A stretch of 64,000 bases of DNA from CAWDLX01 sp963753485 (GTDB lineage: Bacteria; Actinomycetota; Actinomycetes; Mycobacteriales; Micromonosporaceae): positions 1 through 64,000 of the forward strand of contig CAVWCL010000018.1 in the NCBI GenBank assembly GCA_963753485.1. The letters run 5' to 3'. A program made the translations under genes and the position numbers. Of this stretch, positions 39,527 to 47,894 are shown in pieces. Numbering within the stretch: the stretch's first letter is position 1; each line of letters opens with the position of its first letter. The notes beneath the pieces were generated by a model that was not told the origin of the DNA, did not search any database, and was given only the letters and a program-made list of their open reading frames with translations.

Positions 39527-40627
39527 ATGACGCTCGAGGAGATCAGCCGTCCCAGCCGGATCGCGGACCCGGGCGAGGACATCACCGCGCAGGAGCTCGC
39601 GCTGGCCGGGCGGAACCACGCCATGCCGCTGGAGGCGCTGCAATTCGACGTGACCCCGGCCGGGCTGCACTACCTGCTCACCCACTACGACATGCCGGCG
39701 ATCGACGTCGCCGAGTGGAGTCTGCGCCTGCACGGCCTCGTCGAGCGGGCGCTCGAGCTGGATCTGGCCGCGCTTCGGGACCTGCCGCGGCACACCGTGC
39801 GGGTGACCATGGAGTGCGCCGGCAACGGGCGGGCGCGCCTGCTGCCGCGACCGATCAGCCAGCCGTGGCTGGTCGAGGCGGTCGGCACCGCAGAGTGGAC
39901 CGGGGTACGGCTGCGCGACCTGCTCACCCGGGCCGGGGTTGGCGCGGACGCGGTCGAGGCCGTCTTCACCGGGGCCGACCACGGCGTCGAGCGCGGCGTC
40001 GAGCAGGACTACCAACGCAGCCTGCCGATCGCCGAGGCGCTCGCGCCGGACGTCCTGCTCGCCTACGAGATGAACGGGCTGGCCCTGCCGGTGCAGCACG
40101 GCTTCCCGCTACGCCTCGTCGTGCCCGGGTGGTACGGCATGGCGCAGGTGAAGTGGTTGACCGGGATCGAGCTGGTCGGCGAGGCCTTCACCGGTTACCA
40201 ACAGGCGGTGGCGTACCGCCTGCGTCAGCAGCCCGACGACCCCGGCGAGCCGGTGACCCGCATCGGCCCGCGGGCGCTGGTCATCCCGCCCGGGTTCCCC
40301 GACTTCATGTCCCGGACCCGGATCGTGGCGGCCGGAGCGATCCTGCTGGCCGGGCGGGCCTGGTCCGGCCGCGCGCCGGTGGAATGGGTCGAGGTGAGCA
40401 CGGATGGTGGGCGCAGCTGGGCCCGCGCCGAGCTGGCGCCGGCCGGAGCCCACCGGTGGGCGTGGCGGCGCTGGACCCACCCGTGGCGGGTGGCGCCGGG
40501 CCGGTACACCCTCACCGCCCGGGCCGGCACCGCCGACGGTGAGGTGCAGCCGACCGACCAGGCGTGGAACCGCGGCGGCTTCGCGAACAACGCCGCTCAG
40601 GAGATCGCGGTCGTCTGTCTCGACTGA
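39527..40627 (+). CDS. Molybdopterin-dependent sulfite oxidase-like oxidoreductase
   Basis: A 366-residue protein. Residues 30-240 form the molybdopterin domain, with the metal-ligand Cys in VRVTMECAGNGRARL and WTGVRLRDLLTRAGV, GFPLRLVVPGWYGMAQVKWL after it; residues 255-366 are the Mo-co dimerisation domain (WVEVSTDGGRSWARAEL, DGEVQPTDQAWNRGGFANNA). There is no Tat signal, haem domain or membrane segment, so it is probably cytoplasmic, and the electron acceptor is unknown. Sulfite is the likely substrate, by family only. GGAGGTG precedes the ATG at 39527. A molybdate-binding ModA is coded 5.4 kb downstream. Confidence 0.87.
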   Translation: MTLEEISRPSRIADPGEDITAQELALAGRNHAMPLEALQFDVTPAGLHYLLTHYDMPAIDVAEWSLRLHGLVERALELDLAALRDLPRHTVRVTMECAGNGRARLLPRPISQPWLVEAVGTAEWTGVRLRDLLTRAGVGADAVEAVFTGADHGVERGVEQDYQRSLPIAEALAPDVLLAYEMNGLALPVQHGFPLRLVVPGWYGMAQVKWLTGIELVGEAFTGYQQAVAYRLRQQPDDPGEPVTRIGPRALVIPPGFPDFMSRTRIVAAGAILLAGRAWSGRAPVEWVEVSTDGGRSWARAELAPAGAHRWAWRRWTHPWRVAPGRYTLTARAGTADGEVQPTDQAWNRGGFANNAAQEIAVVCLD

Positions 40628-40656
40628 ACTGCGCCGGCCAGCCGATCAGCCGGCTG

Positions 40657-40716
40657 CGCGTTAGCAAGGGCACCCGCTACAACCGAAAGCGTTAGGAGGG
40701 TGCCCTTGCTAACGCG
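40657..40716. repeat. Dispersed hairpin element (aagggcaccc family), copy B
   Basis: Perfect 19-bp arms cgcgttagcaagggcaccc (40657-40675) and its complement (40698-40716) around a centre with ctacaaccgaaagcgttag. The right arm contains the TAG stop (40709-40711) of the minus-strand MFS gene. It lies between convergent genes and is a likely two-way terminator. Confidence 0.8.
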
Positions 40717-42136
40717 TCCCCGCCGGCTCGGCCGGCTCGGCTGGCTCGGCGGCCTCGGCGGGCGCGGCCGGCTCGGCCGGCTCGGCTGGCTCGGCGGCCT
40801 CGGCGGGCGCGGCCGGCTCGGCGGGCGCGGCCGGCTCGGTCAGCGCCGGCAGGCTGGTCCGCAGCGGGAACGCGACCCATACGCCGGCGGCGACGACCAG
40901 GAGCCCGGCGACGAAGAAGATGGCGTCGATGCGTCCGAAGTGGACGCCAGCCAGGCGAACGTCGAGTCCGCGCAGCGAGGTACTGGCCAGATAGGTGACC
41001 ACGGCCATGCCGCCGATGGCCGCGACCTGCTGGATCGGGTTGAAGACCGCGATGACCCGGCCGAGCAGGTGTTGCGGGGCCGAGCGCATGAGGATCGGTC
41101 CGGCCACTGAGTTGACCATGGCGATCGGCACACCAGCCAGCAGCAGGATGATGAACCCGGCGGCCAGGCTGCCGGCGCGGGAGTACGCGATGATGGCGAC
41201 GCCGCCGAGCGACAACATCGTCCAGAAGAGACGATCGGCCCGGATGCGGGAGCCGATCGCGGTCGCGATCAGGGCGCCGGCCACCGAGCCGAGGCCGAAC
41301 GCCGCGCCCAACGTGCCGAGCGCCGCGGCCGGTGCGTGCAGGTTGTCGGTGATGAAGAAGACGTCGAGCGCGTTGATCGCCCCGACGCCGAGGGTCGCCA
41401 CCACCACCGAGATCATGAGGCTGCGCAGTACGCGGCTGCGGAGGAAGAAGCGGCCGCCTTCGGCGAACTCGCGCCGGAAGCTGGGTGCCGCCGCCGTCTC
41501 GGCCTGCGACCGCGGCGGCACGCGCATGGCCAGGACCAGAAGGAACGACGCGGCGAACGACACGGCGTTGGCGGCCAGCGCCCAGGAGACGCCGATGGAG
41601 AAGAGCAGCGGCGCGGCGAGCGGTGGGCCGACGATACCGGTGACGGCGACGATGGTCTGGCTGATGCCACTGGCGCGCGGCTGGTCGGCCGGCGCGAGAA
41701 TGCTCACCGACAGGCCGAAGCGTGCGCCGTTGAAGAACTGCGCGGCGGCACTGGCCAGGGCGACGACGGCGTAGACACAGATGAGCTGGGCGCCGACGGA
41801 GAGGCGACCGGACATGGCCGGGAGCACGAGCAGGGTGGCGATGAGGCCGGCGCGGATCAGGTCGGTCGTCAGCATGGTGCGCCGCCGGTCCCACCGGTCG
41901 ACGAAGACGCCGGCGAACGGACCGACCAGCATCACCGGCGCGGCCACCGCGATGAGGGCGCCACCGACCGCGAGCGGTGCCCAGGTCTGGCCGGCGGCGA
42001 TCCGGGTCGCTATCCAGAGCACGATCGTGACGTCGAAGATGTTGTCGCCCAACATCGAGATCGCCTGACCGGCGAACATCAGGCGCCAGTTTCGGTTGCG
42101 CCACAGCCCGGGGGGAGCGTCGACCATGTCGCGCAT
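40709..42136 (-). CDS. MFS transporter (MFS_3 / EntS-like) with Ala-Glu-Pro tail
   Basis: A 475-residue exporter with about 12 membrane helices: GLWRNRNWRLMFAGQAISMLGD at the start, VGPFAGVFVDRWDRRRTMLTTDLIRAGL (motif A), and LLGRVIAVFNPIQQVAAIGG in the second half, as in siderophore or macrolide exporters of the MFS_3 group. The substrate is unknown. The C-terminal 35 residues are a low-complexity tail of Glu-Pro-Ala units coded by a tandem repeat (about 40725-40840), and the stop codon is in the hairpin element. ATG 42136 or 42127 can start; GGGA precedes the first closely. Confidence 0.84.
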   Translation of the reverse strand: MRDMVDAPPGLWRNRNWRLMFAGQAISMLGDNIFDVTIVLWIATRIAAGQTWAPLAVGGALIAVAAPVMLVGPFAGVFVDRWDRRRTMLTTDLIRAGLIATLLVLPAMSGRLSVGAQLICVYAVVALASAAAQFFNGARFGLSVSILAPADQPRASGISQTIVAVTGIVGPPLAAPLLFSIGVSWALAANAVSFAASFLLVLAMRVPPRSQAETAAAPSFRREFAEGGRFFLRSRVLRSLMISVVVATLGVGAINALDVFFITDNLHAPAAALGTLGAAFGLGSVAGALIATAIGSRIRADRLFWTMLSLGGVAIIAYSRAGSLAAGFIILLLAGVPIAMVNSVAGPILMRSAPQHLLGRVIAVFNPIQQVAAIGGMAVVTYLASTSLRGLDVRLAGVHFGRIDAIFFVAGLLVVAAGVWVAFPLRTSLPALTEPAAPAEPAAPAEAAEPAEPAEPAAPAEAAEPAEPAEPAGTR

Positions 42137-42250
42137 TGTGTCCCGAACCGGTGGTCCCGCGCTGACCCGCCAACGGTGCCGACCTCGACCGCTCGGCCGA
42201 ATGTCAACGCGCGGTGAGCGGGTCGTTACAATAAGAGGGGTGCCCTGTCT

Positions 42251-43486
42251 GTGAACTCGCCGGCCGAGTTCCCGACGAAGTGGGTGATTACCGTGACGCT
42301 GCCACCCACCGCATCGCCGACCCGCCTGCGCACCGGCATCGGTTCGAGCGCGCTCGCCGATTCCGGTGCCGCCGCCCACGCCGCCGCCGAGGCCGCGCTG
42401 CGCGCGCTCGGCCAGGATCGGCCGGCTCTCGTGCTGGTCTACGCCTCGGTGCGCTACGACCTGCCGGCCGCGATACGGGCCGTGAACGAGGTGACCGGTG
42501 GTGCGCCACTGGCCGGTGCCACCAGCAGTGGCCACCTGTTCGACGGGCACCTGGTCGAGCCGGGAACCGGCCTGTCGGTGCTCGCGCTCGCCGGCGGCGG
42601 GTACCGGTTCGGCGTCGCCCGGGTCACCGGCGTCGGCGGGGACGGCGTCGGCGCCGGACGGGAGTTGGCCCGTGCGGCGATGCGGGCCGCCGGACCCGAG
42701 CGCACGGGGCACGAGGCGATGCTCGTGCTCTCCGACGGTCTCTCGGGCAACCAGCAGGCGCTGCTCAATGGCATCTACCGGGTGACCGGGTTTGCGGTAC
42801 CGGTGGTCGGCGGCGCCGCCGGCGACGACCGCCGGCTGGACCGGACCTTCGTCTTCTGCGGCGACGAGGTGCTCACCGACGCGGCCGTGGCGGTGTGGAT
42901 CGGATCCGACCACCCGTTGACCGTGGTGTACGGCCAGGGTTGGCAGCCCACCGGGCGGCCGCTGCTGGTGACCGCGGTGGACGGTCCGATCGTCCGCGAG
43001 ATCGCCGGCCGCCCCGCGCTCGCGGTGTACCGGGAGAACTTCCGCCACGACAACCCCGCGGACGAGGTACGCACCGAGCGGGCGGGCGGATACCACTCGG
43101 CGCACGCGTTCGGACTGATCGAGCCCGACGGCACCCTGCTGATCCGGGGTGCCTTCGTCGACGGGGTCGGCGAGCTGCGCACCTTCACCCCGTTGCCGGC
43201 GTACGCCGCGGTCCAGGTGGTCTCCAGTCACCCGGACGACCTGCTCGCCGTGGGCGAGCAGACGGTGCGGGCCGCGCTCGACGGTACCGACGCCGGCGTG
43301 GTGCTCGCCTTCGACTGTGTGGCCCGCCTCGACATCCTGGCCGAGTACGGCGACGAGGACGCCCGCCGGCTGCAGCACGCCGCCGGCACGGTACCGACGT
43401 TCGGCATGTACACCTATGGCGAGTTCGCCCGCACGACCAGCGTGGCCGGCTACCACAACGCGACCATCGCCGCGGTGGCCCTGTGA
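42251..43486 (+). CDS. FIST-domain sensory protein (FIST_N + FIST_C)
   Basis: A 411-residue soluble protein. Residues 35-225 are FIST_N (ALRALGQDRPALVLVYASV, LAGATSSGHLFDGH, VVGGAAGDDRRL); residues 240-400 are FIST_C (RTERAGGYHSAHAFGLIEPDGTLLIRG, VLAFDCVARLDIL, GMYTYGEFARTTSVAGYHNATIAAVAL). FIST domains are thought to sense small ligands such as amino acids. The last codon overlaps the start of the GGDEF-EAL gene (GTGA), so the two are made together and FIST probably controls cyclic di-GMP turnover. GTG 42251 is used (AGAGGGG upstream); GTG 42284 or 42293 are alternatives. Confidence 0.86.
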   Translation: MNSPAEFPTKWVITVTLPPTASPTRLRTGIGSSALADSGAAAHAAAEAALRALGQDRPALVLVYASVRYDLPAAIRAVNEVTGGAPLAGATSSGHLFDGHLVEPGTGLSVLALAGGGYRFGVARVTGVGGDGVGAGRELARAAMRAAGPERTGHEAMLVLSDGLSGNQQALLNGIYRVTGFAVPVVGGAAGDDRRLDRTFVFCGDEVLTDAAVAVWIGSDHPLTVVYGQGWQPTGRPLLVTAVDGPIVREIAGRPALAVYRENFRHDNPADEVRTERAGGYHSAHAFGLIEPDGTLLIRGAFVDGVGELRTFTPLPAYAAVQVVSSHPDDLLAVGEQTVRAALDGTDAGVVLAFDCVARLDILAEYGDEDARRLQHAAGTVPTFGMYTYGEFARTTSVAGYHNATIAAVAL

Positions 43487-45849
43487 GGCTGGCTATCACC
43501 TCGCCCGCCGAGGTAAGCAAGGACACGCTCTCGCCCGACCAGTTGCGCACGTCGCTGGCCGAGGCCGAGGCATCGGCCCGGGATGCGTACCGGGACACGA
43601 CCCGCCTGATCCGGCTGCTGACCGTCATCGGCACCCCGTCGCGGCCGGAGGAGCTGGTGGGGCATGCCCTCAACGTGCTCTCCGAGGTGTTCTCGGCCGA
43701 CATCACCTGCGTGGCCGAACCGGTCGAGGATGCACTGCTCGTCACCGGGTCCTGTGGACTGCCCGAGGGCGACGACGCGTTCGCCGGCGCGTGGGCGATC
43801 GGGCCGTCGGCCCGACGGGCGCTTCACGGCGGGCACGCGGTGGCCGGCGCGGTCAGCGACCCCGACGACGTTCCGCCGTCGCTGCGCGAGCTGGGCATGA
43901 GCCACGCAGCCTGGGTGCCGCTGGCCACCGGCGGGAACGCCGGCACCGAACTGCTGGTGCTGTTCCGGCGCCGGCCTGACCGGTTCACCGCCGCCGACCT
44001 GCAGGTACTGACGTCGGTCGGGTACCGCATGTCTTCGGCGATCGAGGCCCGCGAGCGCGGGGTCGCGATCGAGTGGCTCGCCCAGAGCGGACACAACCTG
44101 GCCCGTCACCTCGACCTGCGGGCTCTACTCGATGAGGCCGTCGGCGTGCTAACCGCGCTCACCAACGCCGAGGCGGCCTGGATCGTAACTGTCGACGGCG
44201 AGGTGGCGAACCTGCGCGCACAGGTCGGCCTGGACGACCGGGCGACCAGCTCCTGGCCCCGCCCGGTGGTCGAGCTCGCGGCCTGGCCGGCGGCCCGGTC
44301 GGGTGAGCCGTACCTGGGAGCGACCGACGACACCGGTGTGCGACGACCGGCCCTGTGCGTGCCGGTCGTCGCCGACGGCTCCCCGGTCGCGCTGCTCTGC
44401 GTGAGCGGCACCCGGCCGCACGCGTTCGGCAAGACCCTGATCGAGGTGACCACGATCCTCGCCAACCACCTCGCGGTCGCGCTGCGCAACGAGGAGCTCT
44501 ACCGTGCTCTCGCGCAGCGGGAACGGGAACTGCGCCGCCGGGTGACCCGCGATCCGCTGACCGGGCTGGCCAACCGGGTCCTCGCCGGCCAACGCATCGA
44601 CGAGGCGCTGGCCCGACCGCGCTCGGGCGCGGTCGGGCTGATCTTCTGCGATCTGGACAACTTCAAGGAGGTCAACGACCGGATGGGGCACGAGGCCGGC
44701 GACGAGCTCATCCAGCACGTGGCGCAGCGGATGCGCCACTGCACCCGCCCGACCGATCTGCTGGCCCGCTTCGGCGGCGACGAGTTCGTCTTCGTGCTCG
44801 ACGGCGTGCACGACCTCGCCGAGATCACCGAAGTCGGGCGCCGGATCCAGACCGCGCTGGCCGACCCGTTCCTGCTCCGGGGCGAACGGGTGCAGATCTC
44901 GGCCAGCATCGGCGGGGTACAGGGCATCCGCGGTCAGGCGACGGCGAGCTCGCTGCTGCGCGACGCCGATGCCGCCATGTACGCGGCGAAGAGCAAGGGC
45001 CCGGGCCGGGTGGAGGTCTTCGACGAGGATGCCTCGCACCGTTCGCTCAACCGGTTGGACCTGCGCTCCGACCTGCCGCACGCGCTGGACCGCGGCGAGC
45101 TCTCGGTCCGCTTCCAACCGATCTTCGCCCTCGGGGAGGAGACGGTGACCGGCTTCGAAGCCCTGCTGCGGTGGCACCACCCGAGCCGGGGTCTCATCCC
45201 CCCGGACGTGTTCATCCCGCTCGCCGAGGACACCGACGCGATCGTCCCGATCGGCACCTGGACGCTGCAGCAGGCTTGCCGCCAGCTCGCGCAGTGGCGG
45301 CGCCTGCCCGGCGGTGGCGAGCTCACCATGTGGGTCAACATGTCGGCGATTCAGCTCGCCCAACCCGACCTGGTCGGCCGCACCCTCGACACGATCGCCG
45401 GCACCGGCGTCGAGCCCGACGACGTCTGGCTCGAGGTCACCGAACGCGGCCACATCAGCGACGAGAGCATCGAGCCGGCTCGGCGGCTGCGGGCGGCGGG
45501 TGTCCACTTCGCTCTCGACGACTTCGGCATGTCGTACTCGAGCCTCAGCGACCTGCAGCGGTTTCCGGTCGAGTGCCTCAAGATCGACCGGTCCTTCGTC
45601 GCCGGCATGCTCCAGCGCGAGGCCGACCGGGGCATCGTGCGGGCCATCCTGGCGATCGCGGACTCGCTGCGCCTCGGCGTGATCGCGGAGGGCATCGAGA
45701 CCTCGGCCCATCGCGACGCGCTGGTCCAGCTCGGCTGCACCTCCGGGCAGGGCTACCTGCTCGCCCGCCCGCTCGATCCGGCGGCCGCGACCGCTCTGGT
45801 CCGGGCCCGCGGCCGGGCCGGGCCGGGTCGCGAGGATGGCGCCAGCTGA
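43483..45849 (+). CDS. Cyclic di-GMP enzyme: GAF-GAF-GGDEF-EAL
   Basis: 788 residues without membrane segments. Two GAF domains (about residues 45-190 and 200-350) precede a GGDEF domain with the intact active site RFGGDEFVFVL near residue 430, so diguanylate cyclase activity is possible, and an EAL domain with GFEALLRWHHP near 558, VNMSAIQLAQPDL, WLEVTERGHISD, ALDDFGMSYSSLSDLQRFP and IAEGIETSAHRDALVQLGC, which keep the expected metal and catalytic residues of phosphodiesterases. It may thus both make and break cyclic di-GMP. GTG 43483 overlaps the FIST stop. Confidence 0.92.
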   Translation: MRLAITSPAEVSKDTLSPDQLRTSLAEAEASARDAYRDTTRLIRLLTVIGTPSRPEELVGHALNVLSEVFSADITCVAEPVEDALLVTGSCGLPEGDDAFAGAWAIGPSARRALHGGHAVAGAVSDPDDVPPSLRELGMSHAAWVPLATGGNAGTELLVLFRRRPDRFTAADLQVLTSVGYRMSSAIEARERGVAIEWLAQSGHNLARHLDLRALLDEAVGVLTALTNAEAAWIVTVDGEVANLRAQVGLDDRATSSWPRPVVELAAWPAARSGEPYLGATDDTGVRRPALCVPVVADGSPVALLCVSGTRPHAFGKTLIEVTTILANHLAVALRNEELYRALAQRERELRRRVTRDPLTGLANRVLAGQRIDEALARPRSGAVGLIFCDLDNFKEVNDRMGHEAGDELIQHVAQRMRHCTRPTDLLARFGGDEFVFVLDGVHDLAEITEVGRRIQTALADPFLLRGERVQISASIGGVQGIRGQATASSLLRDADAAMYAAKSKGPGRVEVFDEDASHRSLNRLDLRSDLPHALDRGELSVRFQPIFALGEETVTGFEALLRWHHPSRGLIPPDVFIPLAEDTDAIVPIGTWTLQQACRQLAQWRRLPGGGELTMWVNMSAIQLAQPDLVGRTLDTIAGTGVEPDDVWLEVTERGHISDESIEPARRLRAAGVHFALDDFGMSYSSLSDLQRFPVECLKIDRSFVAGMLQREADRGIVRAILAIADSLRLGVIAEGIETSAHRDALVQLGCTSGQGYLLARPLDPAAATALVRARGRAGPGREDGAS

Positions 45850-45899
45850 CGATCCGGGCAGGGTACTTGCGCCATCCAGCAAATGCGGCCCAATAGGCC

Positions 45900-45927
45900 G
45901 ATTTTCTGGTGCGGCCGCCAGGAAATC
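45900..45927 (+). terminator. Hairpin after the GGDEF-EAL gene
   Basis: gattttctgg (45900-45909) pairs with ccaggaaatc (45918-45927) over 10 bp with one G-U, loop 8 bases, followed by agactgtctttcc. It terminates the cyclic di-GMP operon or controls modA, 93 bases downstream. No molybdenum-cofactor riboswitch pattern is seen here. Confidence 0.5.
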
Positions 45928-46019
45928 AGACTGTCTTTCCCCGCTTCTGCAAGGTTAAGGTGATGCGTCAGCCGATGGCGGTGACCGCCGCCTGAGCAAC
46001 ACCGAGGGAGGAGCAGGGC

Positions 46020-46808
46020 GTGAACCGACGAGGAGTTCGCTGTCTGCTGGCCGCGTTCGCGGCGGCGGCGATGCTGGCGATGGCCGGCTGTGGCGGGGGC
46101 ACACCCGCGCCGGCGAACAGCGCCAGCGGGGTGACCGGCGCCACCACGGTCTTCGCGGCGGCGTCGCTGACCGAGTCGTTCACGCAGATCGGCAAGGACT
46201 TCGAGGCGGCCAACCCCGGATCGAAGGTGATCTTCAACTTCGCCGGCAGCTCGGCCCTGGCCACCCAGATCAACCAGGGTGCCCCGGCCGACATCTTCGC
46301 CGCGGCGAGCCCGGCGACCATGAAGACGGTGACCGACGCCGGCAACGGCGACGGCACGCCGACCACGTTCGTGCGGAACCAGCTGGTGATCGCGGTGCCG
46401 AAGAACAACCCGCACGGCGTGACCGGCCTGAGCGATCTGACCAAGCCCGGCGTGAAGGTCGCGCTCTGCGCGGTCGAGGTGCCCTGCGGCGCCGCCGCCA
46501 AGAAGGCGCTGGACGCCGCCGGCGTCGCGCTCACGCCGGTCACCCTTGAGCAGAACGTCAAGGCCGCGCTGGCCAAGGTGAAGCTCGGCGAGGTCGACGC
46601 CGCGCTGGTCTACCGCACCGACGTCAAGGCGCCATCATCCGATGTGGACGGTATCGAGTTCCCGGCGTCGGCCGGCGCCATCAACGACTACCCGATCGTG
46701 CTGCTCATGGCGGCACCACACAGGGCTGCGGCGCAGGCGCTGCTGCGCTACATCCTCTCCGACAAGGGTCGGGCCGTACTGACCCGGGCCGGCTTCCAGG
46801 CGCCGTAG
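46020..46808 (+). CDS. modA: Molybdate ABC transporter substrate-binding lipoprotein
   Basis: A 262-residue lipoprotein. Signal peptide LLAAFAAAAMLAMAGCGGG ends in a lipobox (Cys about residue 22). TTVFAAASLTESFTQIGKDF, FNFAGSSALATQINQGAPADIFAAAS, ALCAVEVPCGAAAKKAL and VDAALVYRTDV are classic ModA segments; Ser and Ala residues in them hold the oxyanion. The genes for the permease and ATPase (modB, modC) are not next to it; the following gene is an unrelated SDR on the other strand. The molybdate may feed the sulfite-oxidase-like enzyme at 39527. GGGAGGAG precedes GTG 46020. A strong terminator follows. Confidence 0.9.
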   Translation: MNRRGVRCLLAAFAAAAMLAMAGCGGGTPAPANSASGVTGATTVFAAASLTESFTQIGKDFEAANPGSKVIFNFAGSSALATQINQGAPADIFAAASPATMKTVTDAGNGDGTPTTFVRNQLVIAVPKNNPHGVTGLSDLTKPGVKVALCAVEVPCGAAAKKALDAAGVALTPVTLEQNVKAALAKVKLGEVDAALVYRTDVKAPSSDVDGIEFPASAGAINDYPIVLLMAAPHRAAAQALLRYILSDKGRAVLTRAGFQAP

Positions 46809-46830
46809 CCGCACGGCGTCGCCCCGGGCC

Positions 46831-46867
46831 GAGCGGGCGGCGGGCTCAGCCACACGGCCGCCCGCTC
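46831..46867 (+). terminator. Hairpin terminator after modA
   Basis: gagcgggcggc (46831-46841) pairs perfectly with gccgcccgctc (46857-46867); loop 15 bases. It lies between modA and the convergent SDR gene, and probably serves both. Confidence 0.7.
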
Positions 46868-46933
46868 CTACCCCGGGCCCACGCAGCCGGTCACGCCAAC
46901 TGCAGGCTCCGGCGGCCCTCGCGTCAAACCCGG

Positions 46934-47776
46934 TTATGCGGCGGCGCGCACCAACTCCTGGCAGCGCGCCTCCAGGTCGGCGATGGCGGCCTCATCGGTG
47001 AACTGCGCCGGCCGTTGCTTGCGGTTGGTGTAGATCCGACCGGTGACCCCGTCCAGCTCGGGCGCGCTCGCCACCCACAGCGGCGTGTCCGCCCCCTTCG
47101 CGGCACCCACCGCGAAGAGCCGGGCCGAGAACCCGATCATCGCGGCCCGCAGGCCGTGCGCATTGCGGTTGAACCCGGTACGGACGAAGCCGGGGGCGGC
47201 GGCGTTCGCGGTGACACCGGAGCCGGCGGCCCGCCGGGCCAGGCCCAGCGTCAGCATGATCAAGGCCTGCTTGGACTGCCCGTACGCCTTGAATCCCTCG
47301 TACGGCCGGCGTTCGAACTGCAGGTCGGTGGCGTCGTAGTTCCCGGTGATCGACGACACCACGTTGACCACCCGGCCCTGCCCGGAGGCCCGCAGCGGTG
47401 CCAGGAGCAGCTCGGTGAGCAGGTGCGGACCCAGGACGTTGGTGGCGAAGGTCAACTCGCAGCCGTCCGGGCTCTGCCGGCGCTGGGTGAACCAGGCACC
47501 GGCGTTGTTCACCAGGATGTGGACGCTGGGGTGCGCGCGGGTGAACGACGCCGCGAACGCCCGGATGGACGACTGGTCGGCCACGTCCAGGGCCGCGACG
47601 GTGACCTCGCCGGGCTCGGTGGCGAGTTCGCGGCGGGTTGCCTCGCCCCGGTCCGGATCCCGGGCGGTGATCACCACATGGGCGCCCATCCGGGCCAGCC
47701 CGCGGGCGACCTCTTTGCCGATGCCGCTGGTCGCGCCGGTGACCACGGCCAGCCGGCCGCGCAGAGTCAGGTCCAC
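46934..47776 (-). CDS. Short-chain dehydrogenase/reductase
   Basis: A 280-residue SDR. VVTGATSGIGKEVARGLARMG is the cofactor loop, ITARDPDRGEAT suggests NADP preference (Arg after the second strand), LVNNAGAW and NVVSSITGNYDATDL with YGQSKQALIM give the catalytic Ser and Tyr-x3-Lys. The longer C-terminal part (WVASAPELDGVTGRIYTNRKQRP) resembles retinol-dehydrogenase-like bacterial SDRs acting on a hydrophobic alcohol or ketone. The GTG at 47776 is the start. It is divergent from a truncated AraC-type gene that may regulate it. Confidence 0.87.
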   Translation of the reverse strand: MDLTLRGRLAVVTGATSGIGKEVARGLARMGAHVVITARDPDRGEATRRELATEPGEVTVAALDVADQSSIRAFAASFTRAHPSVHILVNNAGAWFTQRRQSPDGCELTFATNVLGPHLLTELLLAPLRASGQGRVVNVVSSITGNYDATDLQFERRPYEGFKAYGQSKQALIMLTLGLARRAAGSGVTANAAAPGFVRTGFNRNAHGLRAAMIGFSARLFAVGAAKGADTPLWVASAPELDGVTGRIYTNRKQRPAQFTDEAAIADLEARCQELVRAAA

Positions 47777-47894
47777 CGGTCCATCGTTGCCCCTCGAAGG
47801 ATGGAGTGTCTATGCGCTACGATCCGCGAATCTTGTCCAATCGTCCACGGGAGACGGGATGGACGTCAGGACCTGGTCGAGCTGATCACCAGCG

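Noticed and set aside
45850..46019. Molybdenum-cofactor riboswitch before modA
   Set aside because: The leader contains a simple hairpin only; the conserved moco core was not found by eye.
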